A stretch of DNA of 64,000 bases from Verrucomicrobiota bacterium (GTDB taxonomy: Bacteria > Verrucomicrobiota > Verrucomicrobiia > Opitutales > Opitutaceae), in contig JAFAAS010000051.1 in NCBI GenBank assembly GCA_023426435.1, positions 1 to 64,000 on the forward strand, written 5' to 3'. The translations under genes were made by a program, and so were the position numbers. Positions within the stretch are counted from its first letter, which is position 1. Each line of letters starts with the position of its first letter. The notes under the pieces were generated by a model that did not search any database, had not been told where the DNA came from, and saw only the letters and a program-made list of their open reading frames with translations. This document shows positions 8,376 through 16,950 of this stretch, in pieces.

Positions 8376-11300
8376 CTAGAACCGCTTCCTCAGCGTCAAG
8401 TAAACGCTCCCGCGCCGAATGTCTCCATACGGACTGTAAAACCGTCCCGTCGATCCATCGAAGGACGGCGCCGTATTGAACACATTCTTAGCGCCGACCT
8501 GCACCGCCACACGCGACAGCAATCCCCGCAACCCCGGACCGCTGCCGCGGGGAAATTCATAGCCGGCAAAAAGGTCATGATACACCTGCTCCTCCACGAC
8601 GGTCCCGCCATGTCCTTTCACGCCGCCTTCGTGCACACCATGGTGTCCGTAGAATCGAATCGCCCATCCCGCCGACCAGCGTGCTCCCGTCCAATTGACT
8701 CCCGCATTCGCCGCCCACTTCGGCTGCGCCTGCGTCAACATCCCGCCGTTGTTGATCTGTTCCAAACGCGGCTGGCCCGGACTGATTTGCCGCTCGTAAT
8801 GCTGCCAGCTGTTTCCCACCACAAACATCTGCCAACGTCCCCCTTTCGCCATCACTCGCTCATAATCGATCGCGAAATTATAGTTCACGGACCGCGATCC
8901 GAACACGTTCATCATCGAGCCGTCCACAAACGTGATCGGTCCGACCGCATACGGATCTCCCGGTGCAACCGGCCCGCGAATCACGCGCCCGGGAAACATC
9001 TCCTCATGGTTGACCATATCCTGCCAGCCGATCGCCCGGATCTCATTGCGACGGTGAATCACCGTCGAATCCACCGCAAGCCGCAAACCCGGCAGTATCC
9101 GCGGTTCAATGACAACGCCCAGCGTGACGCTCTCCGAGCGCTCCGGCTGCACCGCGGCGTTCCCGCCCAGACTCACTGTCATCCCAGGTGCCCGGCTCCC
9201 GCCGCGCTTCGGGTCCGGCACGCCGACCGGCAACCAGCCATTCGGAGAAAACGGCGAGATCGGCAACGGAGGTTTCATCGGCCGGATCTCGGCAAAATCC
9301 GGCGCACGAAACCCCGAAGCATAGCTCGCCCGAAACATCACGTCGGCTACCGGACGATATCGCACTCCCGCCGTAAAACTGGTCGCTCCATACGTCACGT
9401 CACGCCCGCTCCCGTCCACATCATCCACCTCAAATCGATCCGCCCGTCCCGCCAATTGTAGATCAAGCTGCGCCATCCCTACCCGCGCATTCAACCGTGA
9501 CACCACCGGCAGCCACACCTCACCGTGCACCTGTCCATCGCGCTGCGATCCTCCCCGATCCCGCGTCTCGCTCCTCTGCTCGCTTGTCGCCGCAATCGAG
9601 CGTCTGACCCCGTCACGCCTTGTAGTCTGTTCAAGGCCCGCTCCAAACGCGCCCGTGACATCTCCCGCGGGCAGACGCCCTAGCGATCCGGCCGCACGCA
9701 GATTCACCGAGCCCAACCACGATCCATCCTCCGACTCCGAAAAAAACAGATAACGCTCCAGCGGCACCGGACTCGCACGCAGATCCCGCAGCAAATCGAC
9801 GACCCCCATCTGCGCGTCGATTTGCATCAAAGCCGTCTGCACCATCTCCGCCGACCGTCGCACGTAGTTACTCGCCCACGCCAAATCGAGCTGGCCCACC
9901 CACTCGCGTGGCAGTTCGACTTTCATTCCCGCCACCACCCGGCTGTCCTCGAATTCCTGCCGGCTCGGCTCCAAGTCCACCGGCACGCTCGCCGTGATTC
10001 GCACCGGCACACCGAAGATATTCGTGCGTAACGTCGCCGGCAGATCCACGGTCACCGCCGCGGGACTACTGGTATTCAATCCGAGATTTCGACTGTGCGA
10101 CACCTCTCCGAACAACTCCACGCCTTTGGAAATCTCATGGCGCAACGTCGCATAACTGGCCGTTACCTCCATCTCGATCTCGAGCGGTGAACGTAATCCC
10201 AGAAAGGGCACACGCCCCGATGCATCCTCCGCTGGCCGCAAGTCGAGCCTGCCCGCATTCACCTTCAACGGCTCCAAACCCCGCCCGCCAACATAACCTT
10301 CGGGCACGAAGGTCCGATCCGCGCTGCCCGCGCCAAACAGCGCCCCCGGCTCGCTCACAGGTCGCCCTTCCACCACGCGTGTCACCGGCGCAGCCACGAT
10401 ATTGACCGTTCGTCCGAGCGGAACGTTCGCATACGACGGCGCACCGTGAAGCACCGGATCGTTCGCCCACGCCCGCTCCCGATACCGATCCAACAACGCG
10501 CGACGATGCCGATACTCGATCGGCTCGATCATCGTGTGACTGATGGAGATCATCACATGGGTTCGGCCCCCATTGAAAGAACGCCCCGCCGTCACCGCCG
10601 CCCGAAGAATCGGCGCGTCACCGTCGAAAGGATTTTCAACCGAGCCTTCAATCTCCGCGCCATTGAAGTCCCGCCGCAGCACGATGTTCACCACTCCGCC
10701 GATCGCATCACCGCCATAAACCGCCGAGTTCGACGCCGGCAAAATCTCCACGCGCTCAATCGCCGCCAGCGGAATTCCATTGATGTCGGGCTGCTGCGCG
10801 GTGCTCTGCACACCGCCCGTTATATACGTAGGCAGCCGCCTTCCGTTCACCAGCACCACCGTGTGCTCCGGCCCGAATCCGTTCAAATTGATCGAGGTCT
10901 TGTTGTCCGCCGTCCCCAACCCGGTAGCCGCCGACGCCACTGTTTCGCTGATCCGCATTTTCGTCGCGTCCATCGGCACGCGTCGTTGCATGAACTCCTC
11001 CAACGTTGCCGCTCCCGACCGTGCGATCGCCGTCCGGTCGAATAGATAATACGGCTGCGGATCATTGATCGTCCGCGGCAAGTCCACGTTGCCCGTCGAA
11101 AAAGGCTCCGGCCGCTGCTCCGTGATTTCGTAACGCTCGAGCGCCTCCATCTGCTTCCGCGCGCTCACCACCACCGGCTCCATCCGATACACATCCCCGT
11201 CGCGAAACGCCACCGGCATCTCTTCAGCATCGAGCAATACCCGCTGCCTCGGCCGCACCACCACGTCCGTGATCACCAACATCGAAAAACCATCGCCTGC

Positions 11301-11603
11301 CGCCACCAGCGTATAACTACCCGGCGGCACGTCCTCGATCACAAACCGCCCCGCTGCGTCCGCCGCTGCCGCCGCCCGCGTCCTCAACAACGTCACCGTC
11401 ACATTCCTGATCGACCGATCGCTCCCTTCCGGCACCACCAACACACCTTCGATCGCTCCCGACGCCATCAAATCGCCATCCTTCAATCCGGAAAGCTGCG
11501 CCCATCCTTGACCGCACCAACCTAGCAACGACACGACGCCACACAGCGTCCTTCTCACGCTCGGCCTCGACCACGGACTTCGTGTGAACCGGCGGAAAAT
11601 CAT
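8376..11603 (-). CDS. TonB-dependent receptor with N-terminal carboxypeptidase-regulatory-like domain
   Basis: 1075 residues from ATG 11603. A signal peptide (about 1-36, ending GWAQ) precedes a small beta-sandwich of the CarboxypepD_reg type (about 45-130: GRFVIEDVPPGSYTL). A plug domain at about 185-315 has VLVNGRRLPTY and ERVEILPASNSAVYGGDAIGGVVNIVL. A large 22-strand-type barrel ends in the aromatic signature TLRKRF. It is an outer-membrane active transporter powered by TonB. The architecture is common for uptake of oligosaccharides, peptides or siderophores; the substrate cannot be read from sequence. No SusD partner is present. It is adjacent to the NarL-type regulator and the giant hybrid kinase, which suggests regulated nutrient uptake. 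Confidence 0.92.
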   Translation of the reverse strand: MIFRRFTRSPWSRPSVRRTLCGVVSLLGWCGQGWAQLSGLKDGDLMASGAIEGVLVVPEGSDRSIRNVTVTLLRTRAAAAADAAGRFVIEDVPPGSYTLVAAGDGFSMLVITDVVVRPRQRVLLDAEEMPVAFRDGDVYRMEPVVVSARKQMEALERYEITEQRPEPFSTGNVDLPRTINDPQPYYLFDRTAIARSGAATLEEFMQRRVPMDATKMRISETVASAATGLGTADNKTSINLNGFGPEHTVVLVNGRRLPTYITGGVQSTAQQPDINGIPLAAIERVEILPASNSAVYGGDAIGGVVNIVLRRDFNGAEIEGSVENPFDGDAPILRAAVTAGRSFNGGRTHVMISISHTMIEPIEYRHRRALLDRYRERAWANDPVLHGAPSYANVPLGRTVNIVAAPVTRVVEGRPVSEPGALFGAGSADRTFVPEGYVGGRGLEPLKVNAGRLDLRPAEDASGRVPFLGLRSPLEIEMEVTASYATLRHEISKGVELFGEVSHSRNLGLNTSSPAAVTVDLPATLRTNIFGVPVRITASVPVDLEPSRQEFEDSRVVAGMKVELPREWVGQLDLAWASNYVRRSAEMVQTALMQIDAQMGVVDLLRDLRASPVPLERYLFFSESEDGSWLGSVNLRAAGSLGRLPAGDVTGAFGAGLEQTTRRDGVRRSIAATSEQRSETRDRGGSQRDGQVHGEVWLPVVSRLNARVGMAQLDLQLAGRADRFEVDDVDGSGRDVTYGATSFTAGVRYRPVADVMFRASYASGFRAPDFAEIRPMKPPLPISPFSPNGWLPVGVPDPKRGGSRAPGMTVSLGGNAAVQPERSESVTLGVVIEPRILPGLRLAVDSTVIHRRNEIRAIGWQDMVNHEEMFPGRVIRGPVAPGDPYAVGPITFVDGSMMNVFGSRSVNYNFAIDYERVMAKGGRWQMFVVGNSWQHYERQISPGQPRLEQINNGGMLTQAQPKWAANAGVNWTGARWSAGWAIRFYGHHGVHEGGVKGHGGTVVEEQVYHDLFAGYEFPRGSGPGLRGLLSRVAVQVGAKNVFNTAPSFDGSTGRFYSPYGDIRRGSVYLTLRKRF

Positions 11604-11680
11604 GCCGCCAACAGGTTAAGTGCGCTCGACCTCGCGCATCAAGACTCCCGCTCCGTCGAACATGCGACCACCATCCGCCC

Positions 11681-11713
11681 GTAGCGGAACGCAGCCGCCC
11701 CGACCAATCGGGG
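11681..11713. repeat. GTAG-headed hairpin repeat in the TonB-receptor / SDR gap
   Basis: GTAG at 11681-11684, then 13 bases later a perfect hairpin CCCCGA-CCAA-TCGGGG (11698-11713). It resembles the other GTAG/GGAG-headed hairpins of this window, though the distance from head to stem is larger. The gap 11604-11773 otherwise shows nothing recognisable. Confidence 0.5.
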
Positions 11714-11773
11714 TGAGCGTTTCGTCGCCCACGCCCTCATCCGTTTCGCCTTCCGCGCACCGCCTCACCCGCT

Positions 11774-12460
11774 TCAATCCTCAAACTCCCCCACACTCAA
11801 TGGCCGCCCATTGTCCTTCGGTCCGATTTTCAAAATAAACGGCGCCGCCACCTTCGCCCACGCCTCCGCTTTCGGATAACTCGCCGCTCCCTCCGCCCAG
11901 CACGAACGCAACATCTCCGTGTCGATCACCCCGGGATTCAACGCCACCGCCGCCATCCCGTCCGGCAGTTCCTGCGCCAGCGCCGCCGTGAGTCCTTCGA
12001 TCGCGTATTTGGTCGCACAATACGGTGCCACTTCCGGCGACGTGCTTCGCCCCCAGCCCGAACTGAAATTCACGATCACACCTTTCTTCCGCGCCACCAT
12101 CGCCGGCACGAAATGCCGGATCATGTTCGCCGTCCCGCGCAAATTCACGTCCACCACCTTCGTGAACTCCCGATCGTCGATCTCCCACAGCGGCTTCGTC
12201 GCGTTCATCACGCCCGCATTGTTGATCAACAGATCCGGCGGCGTGTCGTTCTCCAGCACCTTCGCCGCCCAGATCGCCACCTTGTTGTCCAGCGCCACAT
12301 CCACGACCGAAAAGTCATGCGGCTCCTGATACGCCATCCGCAAATCGAAGATCGCCTCCCCGCTCCGCCCGCACCCGATCACCGTGTGCCCGCCGCGCAA
12401 AAATTCTTCCACCAACGCCCGCCCCAATCCCCGCGTCACCCCGGTAATCACAATCTTCAT
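11774..12460 (-). CDS. Short-chain dehydrogenase/reductase (SDR)
   Basis: 228 residues from ATG 12460; the upstream in-frame extension has no support. A Rossmann nucleotide-binding motif TGVTRGLGRAL (about 6-16) replaces the classical TGxxxGxG with the same spacing. NNAG is at about 80, the catalytic Ser is in NFSSGWGR, and the YxxxK pair is in APYCATKYA (Tyr and Lys spaced by three). It is an NAD(P)-dependent oxidoreductase of classical SDR type; the substrate is unknown. It stands apart from its neighbours, with 108 bases to the downstream-encoded exbBD pair. Confidence 0.9.
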   Translation of the reverse strand: MKIVITGVTRGLGRALVEEFLRGGHTVIGCGRSGEAIFDLRMAYQEPHDFSVVDVALDNKVAIWAAKVLENDTPPDLLINNAGVMNATKPLWEIDDREFTKVVDVNLRGTANMIRHFVPAMVARKKGVIVNFSSGWGRSTSPEVAPYCATKYAIEGLTAALAQELPDGMAAVALNPGVIDTEMLRSCWAEGAASYPKAEAWAKVAAPFILKIGPKDNGRPLSVGEFED

Positions 12461-12520
12461 CCCGCAACACCTAGCCACCCCACTTCCAACCGCCACTCCA
12501 AACCCGCCCCGTGTGGTCCG

Positions 12521-12552
12521 ACCTTCGCGGATCTTCGCGTGCTTCGCGGTTG
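12521..12552. repeat. Dispersed TTCGCGG-type repeat
   Basis: A run of near-copies of CTTCGCGG / CTTCGCGT in the SDR-exbD gap. The same low-complexity motif is scattered in intergenic DNA of many unrelated bacterial genomes (recalled, not searched). It has no coding role here. Confidence 0.5.
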
Positions 12553-12568
12553 CCCCGCGTTACAGCAC

Positions 12569-12964
12569 CTACCGCGACTGCAAACTAAAACGGTTCAACC
12601 CCGTCTTCCGACACGCATCCATCACGAACGCCAGTCTCCGCAACTGCGTCGTTTCATCCGCCTTGATCAACACCGGAATATCGCGGTCCACCGCCTTCAC
12701 CTCCTCCAGCAGCGCCAGCAGTTGCTCGTCGCTCACCGGCTCACCGTTGAAGGTCACCACTTCGTCCTTGTCGATCGAGATGGTCACATTCCCGCGAAAC
12801 TCGTTTTTCCCCGCCGTTTCCACCTTCGGCAGCGTGATGTTCAACGTCGCCGCCGACTTGAACTGCATCGTCACAAACGCGAAGAAGATCAACATGACCA
12901 GCACGTCGATCAAGGGCACGAGGTTCATCTCGGGCCGTTTCCGGCGTTTTTGATACAGCGCCAT
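12569..12964 (-). CDS. exbD: ExbD/TolR-family protein (second copy)
   Basis: 131 residues from ATG 12964, which overlaps the exbB stop (TGATG). The basic N-terminus KRRKRP is followed by MNLVPLIDVLVMLIFFAFVTMQF, a single membrane helix carrying the conserved Asp (about residue 19), then a periplasmic ExbD domain. The length and the start PEMNLVPLIDV are the classical ExbD signature and differ from the copy at 298-705. It forms a two-gene motor unit with the exbB at 12964-13533. A stand-alone tonB at 55842 could be its partner. Confidence 0.93.
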   Translation of the reverse strand: MALYQKRRKRPEMNLVPLIDVLVMLIFFAFVTMQFKSAATLNITLPKVETAGKNEFRGNVTISIDKDEVVTFNGEPVSDEQLLALLEEVKAVDRDIPVLIKADETTQLRRLAFVMDACRKTGLNRFSLQSR

Positions 12965-13533
12965 CAGCGGCTCCGTTGCAGTATCCGCTCCAGCAGCACA
13001 TCCAGCTGCGCCGCGTAATTCTCGATCTTCCGCTGCAAATACCCGCTGCCCACCAGCGCCGGCACCGCGATGCACAGGCCGATCACCGTCGCCGACAACG
13101 CCAGCGCCACGCCCGACGTGAACGCCACCGGATCCGGCAATCCCGTGTCCGGCGAAATTTGCGAAAACACCTTCAGCAATCCGATCACCGTTCCCGTCAG
13201 CCCGATCAGCGGCGCCGCCGCATAAATCACGTCGAGATACGGCACGCCGCGTTCCATCCGATTGATCTCCAGCCGCGCGAACGCCTTCACCGCATCTTCA
13301 TCATGCTTGTGCTGCTCCGCGAACTCCACGATCCGCGCCAGCACCGTGTGCCGCCCTCCCACCAGCGGCCGCCCATTGATCACCGCCTCCATCAAATCAT
13401 CCGGCATCACCGCCGCGCGCCGCAGCGCAAACGCGCGCTCGCAAATGATGAACACCGCCGCGATCGAACAAAGCCCAAGGGGATAAATGAGCAGGCCCGC
13501 GCCTTTGAACACTTCGAGCAACGCGATAAACAT
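12964..13533 (-). CDS. exbB: ExbB/TolQ-family protein (second copy)
   Basis: 189 residues from ATG 13533; an in-frame GTG at 13551 would add six residues. The N-terminal helix (about 8-29, GLLIYPLGLCSIAAVFIICERAF) is followed by a cytoplasmic region. Two helices then carry the signature AAPLIGLTGTVIGLLKVF and the pore segment with SGVALALSATVIGLCIAVPALV. It forms with the coupled exbD an inner-membrane proton-driven motor for TonB. No receptor or tonB is adjacent, so it is likely the general housekeeping pair. Confidence 0.92.
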   Translation of the reverse strand: MFIALLEVFKGAGLLIYPLGLCSIAAVFIICERAFALRRAAVMPDDLMEAVINGRPLVGGRHTVLARIVEFAEQHKHDEDAVKAFARLEINRMERGVPYLDVIYAAAPLIGLTGTVIGLLKVFSQISPDTGLPDPVAFTSGVALALSATVIGLCIAVPALVGSGYLQRKIENYAAQLDVLLERILQRSR

Positions 13534-13632
13534 GGGTGGGAAAAAGTGCACGGTGAGACGCCGCCGCCGATCAAAAGTTTAGGAAAATTCGCGGCAAGTG
13601 CATGGCGTCACCCGCCCCATTGCAAGCATGGT

Positions 13633-13654
13633 GGAGCCCGACGTCCCCGTCGGG
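13633..13654. repeat. GGAG-headed hairpin with TCCC loop
   Basis: GGAG followed by the perfect 7-bp stem CCCGACG/CGTCGGG (13637-13643 with 13648-13654) around a TCCC loop. It lies between opcA (minus) and exbB (minus). Same pattern as the hairpins at 24398, 53966 and 57304. Confidence 0.7.
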
Positions 13655-13677
13655 CTTCGACGTGGCGCTCTCCCGGG

Positions 13678-14658
13678 CTAAAAAAACATCGCCTCACTCA
13701 GCGCCGCTTCCGGCGGCAATAGACTCGCCCCCGCCGCGAGTTCCGTCCGCCCATCCCCGAAGTTCGCCTCCAACTTCGCATGCCGCTTCTCGAAACTCCC
13801 CGACCAGCGGAAAAACTTCGTTTCATCCGCATACCCAAACTCGATTGCGAGACTCTCCGCGGCTTCACCACCTTCGAACGTCACCTTCTCCACCGCCGCC
13901 CCGCACGCCGCCAGACGCCGCCGTATCCATCCCGTGGTCACACACGCCTCCGCCGCCAGCCCGTTCGCGTGCGTCACTTTCACGTTCTTCAATCCTTCCA
14001 CCAACACCGCCGGCTCATACCGCGCCAGAAACTGCCCCACCGTCTGACGCACCGGCAACAACCGCGAATACACCAGATCGCGCACCGCATTCGGCCGCGG
14101 CCAGGGATACGTCAGCGATCCCGCCGGCGCGATCGAACTGTCGATCAACACCCGCTTCGCACTCGTCAGCAGATACGTGTAGTCCGCCAGCCGCGACGCT
14201 TCCGAAAACCGATGCGCCCAGTAATACAGCGGCAGATCCGTCGACAAACACACCGACACCTGATCCTCCAAACGCGCCCGCGCCACCCGCGGATAACTCA
14301 ACATCACAAATTCCACGCAGCGCGTGTCGCCTTTCGATTTCCCCAGGAAACACTCGCCGTAAACTTTCGCGCGCATCTCCGTCACGCCTTCGTCGGACTT
14401 CAACGGACACAGCACCACGACCCGGCTCGGATAACGCCGCGAAAACCGCAGCATCGTCTGAAACTGCTCGCGCGCATCCTCCTCCGTCGTGCCAAACCCG
14501 AGGTGCAACACCACATTCGCCTGCGTCGCCTTCGCGTCGTCCACCGCCGGCGCCGCCCCGCCGCTCGCCGCCGTATCCGCCCACAACTGCGCCAAGCTTC
14601 GCGCCACCGATCCCACCGGCACCTCAATGCCGGGCAACGTCTCAAAAATTTCAGCCAT
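13678..14658 (-). CDS. opcA: OpcA-like glucose-6-phosphate dehydrogenase assembly protein
   Basis: 326 residues from ATG 14658. The sequence pattern is that of the OpcA/G6PDH-assembly family: N-terminal region with ATQANVVLHL, central CVEFVMLSYP, then STDLPLYYWAH and RVLIDSSIAP, and a C-terminal domain with VTFEGGEAAESLAIEFGY. In cyanobacteria, OpcA binds and activates G6PDH in a redox-dependent way. Here it follows zwf on the same strand, separated by a 149-base repeat-filled spacer, which supports the role. A longer reading frame upstream (to 14709) is encoded by repeat sequence and was not used. Confidence 0.85.
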   Translation of the reverse strand: MAEIFETLPGIEVPVGSVARSLAQLWADTAASGGAAPAVDDAKATQANVVLHLGFGTTEEDAREQFQTMLRFSRRYPSRVVVLCPLKSDEGVTEMRAKVYGECFLGKSKGDTRCVEFVMLSYPRVARARLEDQVSVCLSTDLPLYYWAHRFSEASRLADYTYLLTSAKRVLIDSSIAPAGSLTYPWPRPNAVRDLVYSRLLPVRQTVGQFLARYEPAVLVEGLKNVKVTHANGLAAEACVTTGWIRRRLAACGAAVEKVTFEGGEAAESLAIEFGYADETKFFRWSGSFEKRHAKLEANFGDGRTELAAGASLLPPEAALSEAMFF

Positions 14659-14666
14659 AGCAAAAA

Positions 14667-14811
14667 ACTCCAAAATCCAAGCCCCCAGCTCCAGAGAATC
14701 CCCAAACACCAGCCTCCCAGTCCAAGTTCAACCGTGGAGTTTTTTCCATTGGAAGTTCTCTGGTGCTTGGAGCTTGGTCCTTGGATCTTGCCGCGCCTCC
14801 GGCGCGGCTAC
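14667..14811. repeat. Composite element: heptad-repeat inverted arms plus GTAG hairpin (copy 1)
   Basis: The left arm (14667-14698) runs in steps of about seven bases (ACTCCAA, AATCCAA, GC...) and ends CAGAGAA. The right arm (14756-14790) starts TTCTCTG and continues as GCTTGGA, GCTTGGT, CCTTGGA, making an imperfect inverted repeat around a spacer of about 57 bases. The right arm abuts a perfect hairpin CCGCGCC-TCC-GGCGCGG (14791-14807) followed by CTAC, i.e. a GTAG-headed hairpin on the minus strand. The TAG of that GTAG is the zwf stop codon. The same layout occurs at 47984 and 50653. Confidence 0.7.
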
Positions 14812-16346
14812 GGTTTCCTCCACCGATGTCCATTCGCTGCCAACAGCTCGTCGCTGTTCGCCGGCCCCCACGATCCCGCCGGATACTGATCCAGCCCTTC
14901 GCGACCGCTGTCCGCCCAATACTCCAAAATCGGCGTGCACAACTTCCACGAGGTCTCCGCCTCATCACCGCGAATGAAGAGCGTTCCATCCCCCACCATC
15001 GCATCGAGCACCAAGCGCTCATAAGCCTCCGGCGTGTTCGACCCAAAGGTCGTCGCATACCGGAAATTCATCTTCACCGGCTGCGTCCGCGTCTCCAATC
15101 CCGGCACTTTCGCATTCAGCACAAAGCTCAACCCTTCGTCCGGCTGGATCTGAAACGACAGCGTGTTCGCCGCCAAATCGAACTTCTCGCCTTCCGCAAA
15201 CAAGGTCCCGGGCGGACGCTTGAAATTGATCGCGATCTCCGACACCCGCCGCGCCATCCGCTTCCCCGATCGCAGGTAAAACGGCACGCCTTGCCAACGC
15301 CAGTTGTTGATCGAAAGCCGCAACGCCGCGTAGGTCTCCGTCGAGGATTTCGCCGCGATCCCTTCCTCCTCCAGATAACCTTTCACCTGCTTCCCGCCAA
15401 TCATGCCCGCCGCATACTGCGCGCGCGCCACGTCGCCGCCCGGCCCAAGCCGCAACGGCTGAATCGCCTTCAACAGCTTCACTTTCTCGTCGCGAATCGC
15501 CTCCGCATCCAGCGACACCGGCGCTTCCATCGCCGTCAACGCCAGCAGCTGCATCGTGTGATTCTGAATCATGTCCCGCAGCGCGCCGCTCTGCTCGTAA
15601 TACCCGCCGCGCGATCCCACGCCGACTTCCTCCGCCACCGTGATCTGCACGCTGTCGATGAAGTTCCGATTCCACAACGGCTCGAAAATCGCATTCGCAA
15701 ACCGCTGCACCAACAAATCCTGCACCGTCTCCTTCCCGAGGTAGTGATCGATCCGATACACCTGATGCTCCTCGAACACCGCCCGGATCGTCGCATTCAA
15801 CGCCCGCGCCGACGCGAGATCCTTCCCGAACGGTTTCTCGACAATCACCTTCGTGTGATGCGGCTCGCCGAGATACTTCGCCGCCAGCCCGCTCGCTCCC
15901 AGATTCTGGATGATCGGCGCGAACACCGACGGCGGCGTCGAAATATAAAACAAGGTCTGCACCGGCCGCCCGAGCTTCTTCTCCACGTCCGCGATGTGCG
16001 CCGCCAGCTTGTCGAAGGCCGCCTTCTCATCGTAACCGCCCGCCACATAGCTCGTGTGCGCCGCGATCCGATCCCACACATCCGTCATCAACTCGCGCCG
16101 CGAAAACTCCTTGATCGCGTCCGCCGCCATCCCGCGAAACTCGTCGTCCGGAATCGGTTTCCGCCCGTAACCCACGAGATAAAAGTCCGCCGGTAGGAGT
16201 CCGTCGACGCCGAGATTGTAAACCGCCGGAATCAGCTTCCGCGCCGTCAAATCCCCGGACGCGCCGAAAATCACGACCACGGTCGGCGCCGCGCCACGAT
16301 GCTTGCTGAGCCCATGCAGGAAAGGATGTCGGTGTGTGTCGCCCAT
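14808..16346 (-). CDS. zwf: Glucose-6-phosphate 1-dehydrogenase
   Basis: 512 residues from ATG 16346. The NADP-binding motif GASGDLTARKL is at 28-38, and the active-site signature RIDHYLGKE at 198-206 contains the substrate Lys and catalytic His region. EKPFG is near 170, with further family motifs NRNFID and FYLRSGKRM. The length matches bacterial enzymes (about 490-515). It catalyses the first, NADPH-forming step of the oxidative pentose phosphate pathway. Cotranscription with the downstream opcA is likely. The TAG stop lies within the GTAG head of the adjoining hairpin. Confidence 0.97.
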   Translation of the reverse strand: MGDTHRHPFLHGLSKHRGAAPTVVVIFGASGDLTARKLIPAVYNLGVDGLLPADFYLVGYGRKPIPDDEFRGMAADAIKEFSRRELMTDVWDRIAAHTSYVAGGYDEKAAFDKLAAHIADVEKKLGRPVQTLFYISTPPSVFAPIIQNLGASGLAAKYLGEPHHTKVIVEKPFGKDLASARALNATIRAVFEEHQVYRIDHYLGKETVQDLLVQRFANAIFEPLWNRNFIDSVQITVAEEVGVGSRGGYYEQSGALRDMIQNHTMQLLALTAMEAPVSLDAEAIRDEKVKLLKAIQPLRLGPGGDVARAQYAAGMIGGKQVKGYLEEEGIAAKSSTETYAALRLSINNWRWQGVPFYLRSGKRMARRVSEIAINFKRPPGTLFAEGEKFDLAANTLSFQIQPDEGLSFVLNAKVPGLETRTQPVKMNFRYATTFGSNTPEAYERLVLDAMVGDGTLFIRGDEAETSWKLCTPILEYWADSGREGLDQYPAGSWGPANSDELLAANGHRWRKP

Positions 16347-16427
16347 GCGAACGGCGAAACTCGCGCTCCCCTCCTCGCGACGCAAGCCGCCACTTCATCC
16401 CCGCGTGTCACATCGTCGACCGCGCCC

Positions 16428-16868
16428 TCACCCGCCCCGCCGATACTCTTTCGAAAACAACGCCACATTCTCGAAATGCAGCACCTCCACCCGCTCTCCG
16501 CCTTTCGCGTCTCCGCCGTCATGCACAATCTCCACCACATCGAACCGAATCGTCCGCGGCCGATACGCCAACCGCTTCAAATACGCATCGATCGCCCGCC
16601 GCAGCACCCGCTTCTTCCGCTCGTTCACCGCAAAATACCCGGGCACCCTCGCGCCCGCCGTCCGCGCTTTCACTTCCACAAACACCAACACGTCGCCGTC
16701 CCGACACACCAGATCGATCTCCTCGCGCCGGTCGCGCGGCGATCGCCAGTTGCGCGCCACCACCGCGTATCCTTTTTCCTGTTGCAACCACTCGGCCGCG
16801 CGCCGCTCCCCGCGCGCACCCGCGTCCAAATTCCCGATACGGAAAAAACGTTGCAACCACTGGAACAT
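16428..16868 (-). CDS. YraN/UPF0102-family predicted nuclease
   Basis: 146 residues from ATG 16868. The family core is evident: GARGERRAAEWL (about 16-27), then GYAVVARNWR, then EEIDLVCRDGDVLVFVEVKAR, which contains the PD-(D/E)xK-type endonuclease residues (E..D, ExK). UPF0102 proteins resemble Holliday-junction-resolvase-like nucleases; the exact role is unsettled. The upstream in-frame extension overlaps the divergent pilB-type gene and was rejected. The divergent spacer of 82 bases probably holds both promoters, but I could not place them. Confidence 0.88.
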   Translation of the reverse strand: MFQWLQRFFRIGNLDAGARGERRAAEWLQQEKGYAVVARNWRSPRDRREEIDLVCRDGDVLVFVEVKARTAGARVPGYFAVNERKKRVLRRAIDAYLKRLAYRPRTIRFDVVEIVHDGGDAKGGERVEVLHFENVALFSKEYRRGG

Positions 16869-16950
16869 CGCACGCCGCCGCTTGCGCGGCTCTTTGTCAT
16901 TGCGGCGTCCGACACGCGTTCTGACAATCCCGAATCCCGCTTCGCTCACC

